The notes under the pieces: model-generated | What the model was told of the DNA's origin: nothing | The model's database searches: none | What the model saw: the letters and a program-made list of their open reading frames with translations, nothing else | Made by a program: the position numbers and the translations under genes | Shown: one piece after another, positions 57,990 to 64,000 of the stretch | Layout of the letters: each line of letters begins with the position of its first letter | Numbering within the stretch: the stretch's first letter is position 1 | DNA from: Actinomadura sp. DC4 | GTDB lineage: Bacteria > Actinomycetota > Actinomycetes > Streptosporangiales > Streptosporangiaceae | Assembly: GCF_030406325.1 (NCBI RefSeq) | Contig: NZ_JAUEQY010000033.1 | Span: 59,332 to 123,331, forward strand | Length of the DNA: 64,000 bases | Direction: 5' to 3'

Positions 57990-59780
57990 ATGGCTTCCAC
58001 AACAGTCGCCGACCACGTCCTGGAACGCCTGCGCGGCTGGGGAGTGGAGAAGGTCTTCGGCTACCCCGGAGACGGGATCAACGGGCTGCTGGCCGCGTGG
58101 GGACGCGCCGACGACCGGCCGCGGTTCATCCAGTCCCGCCACGAGGAGATGTCGGCGTTCGAGGCGGTCGGCTACGCCAAGTTCACCGGCCGGGTCGGCG
58201 TCTGCGCCGCCACCTCCGGGCCCGGCGCGATCCACCTGCTCAACGGCCTGTACGACGCCAAGCTCGACCACGTGCCGGTGGTCGCGATCGTCGGCCAGAC
58301 GGACCGCAGCGCGATCGGCGGCTCCTACCAGCAGGAAGTCGATCTGCTCAGCCTGTTCAAGGACGTGGCCAGTGAGTACGTGCAGATGGTCACGGTCCCC
58401 GAGCAGCTGCCCAACGTCCTGGACCGGGCGATCCGTACGGCGATGGCCGAGCACGCGCCGACCGCGATCATCATCCCCGCCGACGTCCAGGAGCTGGAGT
58501 ACTCGCCGCCGACCCACGCGTTCAAGATGGTGCCCTCCTCCATCGGCGTCGACTGGCCCGCGCCCGTCGCCGACGGCGAGGCGATCCGGCGCGCCGCGGA
58601 GGTGCTCAACAGCGGTGAGAAGGTCGCCATCCTGGCCGGGCAGGGCGCCCGCGGCGCGCGGGCGGAGCTGACGCGGGTCGCGGACCTGCTCGGCGCCGGA
58701 GTCGCCAAGGCGCTGCTCGGCAAGGACGTGCTCTCCGACGACCTGCCCTACGTCACCGGCTCCATCGGCCTTCTCGGCACCCGGCCCAGCTACGAGATGA
58801 TGAGCGAGTGCGACACGCTCCTGACGGTCGGGTCGAACTTCCCCTACAGCCAGTTCCTCCCGGACTTCGGCCAGGCGCGCGCCGTCCAGATCGAGATCGA
58901 CGGCAGGCTCATCGGGATGCGCTACCCGTACGAGGTCAACCTCGTCGGTGACGCGGCCACGACGCTCGCGGCCCTCATCCCGCACCTGCGGCGCAAGGAG
59001 GACCGGTCCTGGCGTGAGGGCATCGAGTCCAACGTGGATCGCTGGTGGCAGACCATGGAGAAGGAGGCCATGGTCGAGGCGGACCCCATCAACCCGATGC
59101 GCTTGTTCTGGGAGCTGTCCACGCGCCTGCCCGGGGACGCCATCGTCACCGCCGACTCCGGCTCGGCCGCCAACTGGTATGCCCGCGACCTGAGGTTCCA
59201 CGGCGACGTACGCGGCTCGCTGTCGGGCACCCTGGCCACGATGGGCCCCGGCGTGCCGTACGGCATCGGAGCCAAGTTCGGCAATCCCGAGCGGCCGGTC
59301 ATCGTCTTCGCCGGCGACGGCGCCATGCAGATGAACGGTCTCGCCGAGCTCATCACGATCAGCCACTACTGGCGGGAGTGGTCCGACCCGCGGTTCGTCG
59401 TCGCCGTCATTCACAACAACGACCTCAACCAGGTCACCTGGGAGATGCGCGCGATGGGGGGCGCCCCGAAGTTCACCCAGTCACAGACCCTGCCGGAGGT
59501 CGACTACGCGGCGTTCGCCGCGAGCCTGGGCCTGGGCGCCATCACGGTGGACCGGCCCGAGCAGGTCGGCCCGGCCTGGGACCAGGCGCTGGCCGAGGGC
59601 CGGCCGACCCTGCTCGACGTCCGCTGCGACCCCGACGTACCCCCCATCCCCCCGCACGCGACTTTCGAGCAGATGAAGGACGCGGCCACGGCGGTGCTGC
59701 ACGGAGACGAGAACCGCTGGGGGATCCTGAAGGAGGGCGTCAAGACCAAGGTCCAGGAGTTCCTTCCGTCGCGGGACTGA
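57990..59780 (+). CDS. Thiamine-pyrophosphate enzyme, pyruvate-oxidase (PoxB)-like
   Basis: A 596 aa member of the pyruvate oxidase/acetolactate synthase family. Cofactor-activating Glu in IQSRHEEMSAFEAVGYAKFT, GPGAIHLLNGLYDAKLDHVP, and the TPP motif VFAGDGAMQMNGLAELITIS followed by HNNDLNQ. It probably decarboxylates pyruvate to acetate plus CO2 at stress or stationary phase. GAAGGAGAG precedes ATG 57990. Lying between a STAS protein and a SigB-type sigma gene, it is probably part of a general-stress group. Confidence 0.9.
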   Translation: MASTTVADHVLERLRGWGVEKVFGYPGDGINGLLAAWGRADDRPRFIQSRHEEMSAFEAVGYAKFTGRVGVCAATSGPGAIHLLNGLYDAKLDHVPVVAIVGQTDRSAIGGSYQQEVDLLSLFKDVASEYVQMVTVPEQLPNVLDRAIRTAMAEHAPTAIIIPADVQELEYSPPTHAFKMVPSSIGVDWPAPVADGEAIRRAAEVLNSGEKVAILAGQGARGARAELTRVADLLGAGVAKALLGKDVLSDDLPYVTGSIGLLGTRPSYEMMSECDTLLTVGSNFPYSQFLPDFGQARAVQIEIDGRLIGMRYPYEVNLVGDAATTLAALIPHLRRKEDRSWREGIESNVDRWWQTMEKEAMVEADPINPMRLFWELSTRLPGDAIVTADSGSAANWYARDLRFHGDVRGSLSGTLATMGPGVPYGIGAKFGNPERPVIVFAGDGAMQMNGLAELITISHYWREWSDPRFVVAVIHNNDLNQVTWEMRAMGGAPKFTQSQTLPEVDYAAFAASLGLGAITVDRPEQVGPAWDQALAEGRPTLLDVRCDPDVPPIPPHATFEQMKDAATAVLHGDENRWGILKEGVKTKVQEFLPSRD

Positions 59781-59862
59781 GCCGGCGTCTCCTTGTTTGA
59801 AGCCGCATCGCGAGGGCAGCGCGGCTTTTCGTGCGCGCGACGAACGATGCCGGGGGGCCGGC

Positions 59863-60630
59863 ATGACGGTGAGCCATGACGAAGGCCGGGCCGAGGAACT
59901 GCTCGAAGAACTGGCCCTGCTGAAGCCGGACGATCCGCGATGGGAGGACATCCGCTCGGAGCTGGTCCGGATCCATACCCCGCTCGTACGCTACGTCGCC
60001 GGCCGCTACGCACGTCACGGCGAGCCGCAGGAGGACATCGAGCAGGCCGCCATGCTCGGTCTGGTCAAGGCGATGAACCGTTACGACCCTCGGGTCGGCC
60101 ACACGTTCGTGGCGTACGCGATGCCGACGATGACCGGCGAGGTCAAGCGCCATTTCCGCGACCGTACGTGGAGCATGCGGATGCCCCGCCCGCTGCAGGA
60201 GCTGCGGCTGTCGCTGCGGACCGCCCGGCAGGACTTCGTACGGGACCACGGCCGCGCCCCGACCGTGCCCGAGGTCGCCGAGCTTCTCGGCGTCTCCGAG
60301 GAGGAGGCCATCGAGGTGATCGGCGCGGCGGACGCCTATCGCCCCGTGTCGCTCGACGCGCCCGCCACCGAGGAGGAAGAGGGGGAGTCGCTCGGGTCGC
60401 TGATCGGAGACGAGGACGCCGCGATCGAGATGGTCGTCGACCGCAACGCCCTGCGCCCGCTGCTGGAGAAGCTGCCGGAGCGGGAACGCACGATCCTGCT
60501 GCACCGCTTCTTCGGCAACAGGACGCAGACCGAGATCGCCGAGCTGATGGGCCTGTCCCAGATGCACGTCTCCCGCCTCATCGGCCGCAGCCTGGCCCGC
60601 CTCAGGACCCAGCTCCTCCGAGACGAGTGA
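59863..60630 (+). CDS. SigB/SigF/SigG-family sigma factor
   Basis: A 255 aa group 3 sigma factor. Region 2: IHTPLVRYVAGRYARHGEPQ, EDIEQAAMLGLVKAMNRYDP and AYAMPTMTGEVKRHFRDRTW. Region 3: MPRPLQELRLSLRTARQDFV and VPEVAELLGVSEEEAIEVIG. Region 4: ERERTILLHRFFGNRTQTEI with MGLSQMHVSRLIGRSLARLR. It is the actinobacterial stress/development type controlled by partner switching, and the STAS protein upstream is a likely control partner. ATG 59863 follows a G-rich ribosome-binding site. Confidence 0.92.
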   Translation: MTVSHDEGRAEELLEELALLKPDDPRWEDIRSELVRIHTPLVRYVAGRYARHGEPQEDIEQAAMLGLVKAMNRYDPRVGHTFVAYAMPTMTGEVKRHFRDRTWSMRMPRPLQELRLSLRTARQDFVRDHGRAPTVPEVAELLGVSEEEAIEVIGAADAYRPVSLDAPATEEEEGESLGSLIGDEDAAIEMVVDRNALRPLLEKLPERERTILLHRFFGNRTQTEIAELMGLSQMHVSRLIGRSLARLRTQLLRDE

Positions 60631-60660
60631 GGCCAGGCCGGCCCGCGGCGTCGACACCCC

Positions 60661-61857
60661 TCAAGGGCGGCCGGCGGTGAGACTCCCCTCGGCCTCCGCG
60701 CCGTCCGGCGTGCCGGGACGCCAGCCGCGACGCCGGCCCCGGCGGACCGCGGCGAGCAGGAGACCGGCCAGCCCGGCGCAGCCCACCACCGCGCCCGAGG
60801 CGGTGAGCGCGGTGTACGCGGGACGCCGGTCAGAGGGCGGGGGAAGGACGATCGTCACCGGCCGTGCCTGGGCACCCGGTGCCGTCTCGCCCGACTCCTC
60901 CGGCAGCACGGTCGCCACGGCCGCGACCGGATCGACGATCCCATAGCCGAGCGACGGGTCCGGAAGCCGCCCGGTCGGGTGGTCCGCGGTGGTCTCCAGC
61001 CGCTGCCGCACCTGCGCGGCCGTCAGTTTGGGCCGGTAGTCGCGCACCAGCGCCGCCGCCCCGGCCACGAAGGCCGCGGCCACCCCGCTCCCGGACGCGG
61101 TGACGTTGCCCGAACCGCGCGGGGCGATGCTCAGCAGGTTCGAGCCCGGCGCGGCGAGGGCCGGCGCGAGGCCCGGCTTGGTGGCGACCTTGGCGTTCGG
61201 GCCGACCGACGCGACGGCCACCACGCCCGGCAGCGCGGCGGGATAGACCGGGCCGTCGGAGGACAGACCGGCCGCGTCCGTGGAGGCGACGACGAGCGCG
61301 TCGTGGGAGCCCGCGTACGCGACCGCGCGGCGCAGGGCCGCAGTGTCGGCGGTCGTGCCGACGGCGACGGTCACGACGCGGGCGCCGGCGTCGACCGCCA
61401 CCCGGATGCCCGACGCCAGCTTGGCCGGGTCGACCTGGTTCTGGTCCGTCGCGACGCGGATTGGCAGAATGCGTGCCGCGGGCGCGATCCCGGCGAACCC
61501 GCTTCCGGCGACGGGCCGAGCGGCGATGAGGCCGGCGACGAACGTGCCGTGGCCGGAGCAGTCGCCGTCCGCGCGGGAGTTGTCCGTCACGTCGCGCCCG
61601 GCGTACACGGCCCCGGCCAACGCCGGGGACGCCGCGCTCACACCGGTGTCGACCACCGCGACGACGGTGCCTCCGCCGCGGGTCAGGACCCAGGCGCGCT
61701 GCGGCCCGAGCAGCAGTTGCGCCCAGGGAACGTCGCGTACGACCCTGGTGGCGGGAGCGGCGCAGCCCGCCGCCTGAGCCGGGTCCGCCGTGACGAGGAG
61801 CGGGAATCCGCTCAGCGCGGTTCCGGTCAGCAGCGCCGCGAGACGGCCGGCGGTCAT
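60661..61857 (-). CDS. mycP: Mycosin-like type VII secretion subtilase, catalytic Ser replaced
   Basis: A 398 aa membrane-anchored subtilisin-family protein of type VII secretion: signal peptide about 1-30, subtilase domain about 55-335, C-terminal membrane segment (about 355-380) and basic tail. Asp70 (VVAVVDTGVS) and His103 (CSGHGTFVAG) are kept. The GTSxA serine motif reads GSGVA, so Ser becomes Gly258, and the oxyanion Asn position is Asp194 (VVASTDAAG). It therefore looks proteolytically dead; mycosins also have a structural role in the secretion membrane complex. It overlaps eccC by ATGA. Confidence 0.88.
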   Translation of the reverse strand: MTAGRLAALLTGTALSGFPLLVTADPAQAAGCAAPATRVVRDVPWAQLLLGPQRAWVLTRGGGTVVAVVDTGVSAASPALAGAVYAGRDVTDNSRADGDCSGHGTFVAGLIAARPVAGSGFAGIAPAARILPIRVATDQNQVDPAKLASGIRVAVDAGARVVTVAVGTTADTAALRRAVAYAGSHDALVVASTDAAGLSSDGPVYPAALPGVVAVASVGPNAKVATKPGLAPALAAPGSNLLSIAPRGSGNVTASGSGVAAAFVAGAAALVRDYRPKLTAAQVRQRLETTADHPTGRLPDPSLGYGIVDPVAAVATVLPEESGETAPGAQARPVTIVLPPPSDRRPAYTALTASGAVVGCAGLAGLLLAAVRRGRRRGWRPGTPDGAEAEGSLTAGRP

Positions 61858-64000
61858 CGGGGGCCTCCGCCCGGAGCCGGGTCGTCGGACCAGCTCGGCG
61901 CGAGCCATCCGACCTGCAGCTGGACGGCGCTGCGGCGGGTCACGACGAGGCCGCGGCCGGGCGGGAACTGCCGGGGGCGCATGCCGTTGAGCAGCGGCAT
62001 CTCGTTCGGCGGGCAGGACAGGGCCAGATCGGGGGTGTTGGTCTCCTGCAGCCGGCGTACGACCGCCTCCATGGACAGGCGGGAGGATCCGGCGGCGCTG
62101 CGTGCGAGTACGACGTGCAGCCCGATGTCGCCGGCCTGTGGAAGCAGGTCGATGAGCGGGTTGAGCGGCCCGCCCATCGGCCCGGTGAGCAGGTCGTAGT
62201 CGTCGACGAGGACGAACACCTCGGGGCCGGTCCACCAGTCACGGCGCGCGAGTTGCGCCGGGGTGATGCCGGCACCGGGCATCCGCGCCCGGAGTCGTGT
62301 CGCCAGCGTCTCGACCTGTTCCGCCGCGGCCGAGGAGGAGAACGCGAAGCCGAGACGGTACTCCTCCGGCAGTGCCTCCAGCAGGGCGCGGCGGCTGTCG
62401 ACGATGAGGACCTGGGCCTCGCCCGGCGCGTACGCACGTGGGATCGCGTCGGCGATCAGGCGGAGCACCCCGGTCTTGCCGCTGCCGGTGTCGCCGAGCA
62501 CGGTCAGGTGCGGCTGGGTGTCGAAGTCGTGCCAGACGGGTGCGAGGTCCGTCTCGCCCCAGCCGAGCGCGACCCGCATCCGGCCCTCTGGCGCGGGGAG
62601 CCGGTCGGCGGGCAGTACGGCGGGCAGCATGCGTACGGGCGGCGCGGCCGGCCCGTCCCAGCCGTCCGCGACGCTTTCGGCCAGCGCCCGGGTGGCGTTC
62701 GCGAGGTCCTCGGTACGCGACCGGCCGTCGACGCGGGGGATCGCGGCCAGGAAGTGCATCTTGTCCAGGGTGAGCCCGCTGCCGGCGGCGCGGGGGACCC
62801 GCGCGGCGGCGCGCATGTCGATCATGGAGTCGATGGAGTCGCCGAGCCGGAGCTCCAGCCGGGTGCCGAGCTGGTCGCGCAGGGCGCTGGGCATGTCCGA
62901 CCAGCGGGCGGAGGCGAGCATGAGGTGGATGCCGTACGTCAGCCCGCGGGCGGCGAGCTGCCGGATCGGCGCGTCGTGCTCCTCGTAGTCGGAACGGAGC
63001 GAGGCCCAGCCGTCGACGACGAGGAAGACGTCGCCGTGCGGGTCGTCGCCGAAGTGGCCGTCACGGCGCAGCGCGCGGTAGGCGGCCATGTTCTCGATCT
63101 CGTGTGCGGCGAACAGGCGCTCGCGCTCGGCGAGGACGGTCTGGACCTCGGCGATCGTCCGGCTGACCCGCTCGCGGTCCATACGCCCGGCCACGCCCCC
63201 GACGTGCGGGAACCCGCTCAGGGTGGACAGCGTGCCACCCCCGAAGTCCAGACAGTAGAACTGTGTCTCGGCCGGCGTGTGGGTGATCGCGATCGCGGCG
63301 ATCAGCGTGCGCAGGAGCGTGCTCTTGCCGGATTGGGACGCGCCGGCGATGCCGACGTGGCCGCCGACGCCGGACAGGTCGACCATCATCAGGTCACGCA
63401 CCTGTTCGAAGGGCTTGTCGACGACCGCGACCGGCACGACCAGGCCGCCGCGTCCGGGCCAGGTGGCCGGGGACAGGCCGAACACGGGGTCGGGGACGAG
63501 CGGGGGCAGGATCTGGTCCAGCGTGGGCGGGTCCGACAGCGGGGGAAGCCAGACCTGGTGGGCCGGCGGGCCGGCGTCGCGCAGCCGGGCGACGGCGATC
63601 TGCAGCAGCGTGTCGACCTGCTCCTCCTCCGACGCGCCGGCGGCGTGCGGTACGGATTCGGGTCCGGGCGTGATCGCCGGTGCCTCCACCTTCGCGGCGT
63701 TGAAGGGGACCACCTGGCGGCTGATCTCCTTCTGGCGTTGCTGGGCGGTGCGCCGCCGGTAGCGCCCGGAGACGTACGCGGCCTTGAACCGCATGAGGGT
63801 GGCGACGTCGGAGCGCATGTAGCCGTTGCCGGGGGCGTTGGGGAGTTGGTAGGCGTCGGGTACGCCGATCACGGACCGGCTTTCCATGGCGGAGAAGGTG
63901 CGTAGCCCGATGCGGTAGGACAGGTGGCTTTCGAGTTTGTGCATGCGGCCGTCGTCGATGCGTTGTGAGGCGAGGAGGAGGTGGACGCCGAGTGAGCGGC
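61854..64000 (-). CDS. eccC: Type VII secretion ATPase EccC, partial
   Basis: The C-terminal part, over 700 aa, of an FtsK/SpoIIIE-type EccC motor; the frame stays open to base 64000, so the 5' end lies outside. At the edge LGVHLLLASQRIDD followed by RMHKLESHLSYRIGLRTFSA is the end of the first ATPase domain. The second has Walker A GASQSGKSTLLRTL and Walker B DVFLVVDGWASL; the third LGDTGSGKTGVLRL and EVFVLVDDYDLLTG. It drives export of WXG100-type substrates across the membrane. The ATG at 63944 is internal, not the start. Coupled by ATGA to the mycosin gene. Confidence 0.93.
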   Translation of the reverse strand, partial: RSLGVHLLLASQRIDDGRMHKLESHLSYRIGLRTFSAMESRSVIGVPDAYQLPNAPGNGYMRSDVATLMRFKAAYVSGRYRRRTAQQRQKEISRQVVPFNAAKVEAPAITPGPESVPHAAGASEEEQVDTLLQIAVARLRDAGPPAHQVWLPPLSDPPTLDQILPPLVPDPVFGLSPATWPGRGGLVVPVAVVDKPFEQVRDLMMVDLSGVGGHVGIAGASQSGKSTLLRTLIAAIAITHTPAETQFYCLDFGGGTLSTLSGFPHVGGVAGRMDRERVSRTIAEVQTVLAERERLFAAHEIENMAAYRALRRDGHFGDDPHGDVFLVVDGWASLRSDYEEHDAPIRQLAARGLTYGIHLMLASARWSDMPSALRDQLGTRLELRLGDSIDSMIDMRAAARVPRAAGSGLTLDKMHFLAAIPRVDGRSRTEDLANATRALAESVADGWDGPAAPPVRMLPAVLPADRLPAPEGRMRVALGWGETDLAPVWHDFDTQPHLTVLGDTGSGKTGVLRLIADAIPRAYAPGEAQVLIVDSRRALLEALPEEYRLGFAFSSSAAAEQVETLATRLRARMPGAGITPAQLARRDWWTGPEVFVLVDDYDLLTGPMGGPLNPLIDLLPQAGDIGLHVVLARSAAGSSRLSMEAVVRRLQETNTPDLALSCPPNEMPLLNGMRPRQFPPGRGLVVTRRSAVQLQVGWLAPSWSDDPAPGGGPR

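Noticed and set aside
1..64000. tRNA, rRNA, CRISPR arrays, riboswitches, integrase or prophage attachment sites
   Set aside because: Intergenic regions were read for these; no cloverleaf, array of spaced repeats, riboswitch core or integrase gene was recognised.

Overview
The window is dense, very GC-rich DNA with many 1-4 base start/stop overlaps (ATGA, GTGA), frequent GTG starts and almost no TTA codons. Together with a mycosin/EccC type VII secretion pair, SigB-type and ECF sigma factors, a DUF5709 protein and many LLM oxidoreductases and P450s, this points to a filamentous actinobacterium. I infer Streptosporangiales or a relative (Actinomadura/Actinoallomurus-like); no rRNA or other taxonomic marker is present. 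No tRNA, rRNA, CRISPR array or complete insertion sequence was seen.

Layout. 0.2-11.3 kb: an ECF sigma factor, an XRE/NB-ARC/TPR regulator, small single genes, a 160 bp MITE-like element, and an ABC-2-like membrane protein divergent from a TetR gene with two palindromic operators between them. 11.5-16.8 kb: a DUF5709 protein, a large secreted penicillin-acylase-family enzyme and an MFS exporter. 16.8-23.5 kb (minus): a compact split NRPS locus with two adenylation-carrier proteins, a free condensation domain, an LLM monooxygenase and a P450. 23.7-29.1 kb: a TetR repressor divergent from a translationally coupled five-gene operon (metal-dependent hydrolase, membrane protein, P450, HIBADH-type dehydrogenase, CMD-fold protein). 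29.1-37.4 kb: a two-component system embedded among glycosyltransferase, DUF2064, methyltransferase, epimerase, molybdopterin oxidoreductase and GT-C-like genes. A shared CTTAC motif in three promoter regions suggests they form the response regulator's regulon. An IS481-family remnant lies inside this block.

37.4-48.8 kb (minus) is the most unusual region. It is a single long operon: an eIF2B-like protein, two NDP-kinase-fold proteins, a split transketolase, a Gfo/Idh/MocA oxidoreductase, a 22-residue peptide gene with a perfect Shine-Dalgarno and a lasso-type YxxPxV leader motif, an MFS exporter, an asparagine-synthetase-like enzyme with a C-terminal PqqD-like domain, a nucleotidyltransferase, a free PqqD-like protein and an AurF-like diiron oxygenase. 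I interpret it as a RiPP or peptide-scaffolded biosynthetic system. It lacks the B2 protease and ABC exporter of lasso loci, and it carries a sugar-phosphate module that I cannot match to a described class.

48.9-57.3 kb: a secreted RNase Sa-like enzyme, a beta-propeller lipoprotein, and two TetR-controlled redox loci (TetX-like monooxygenase; quinone oxidoreductase, aldo/keto reductase and SDR), each with tandem palindromic operators. 57.5-60.6 kb: a STAS anti-sigma antagonist, a PoxB-like TPP enzyme and a SigB/F/G-family sigma factor, a stress-type group. 60.7-64.0 kb: type VII secretion genes, a mycosin whose catalytic serine is glycine, and EccC running off the right edge.
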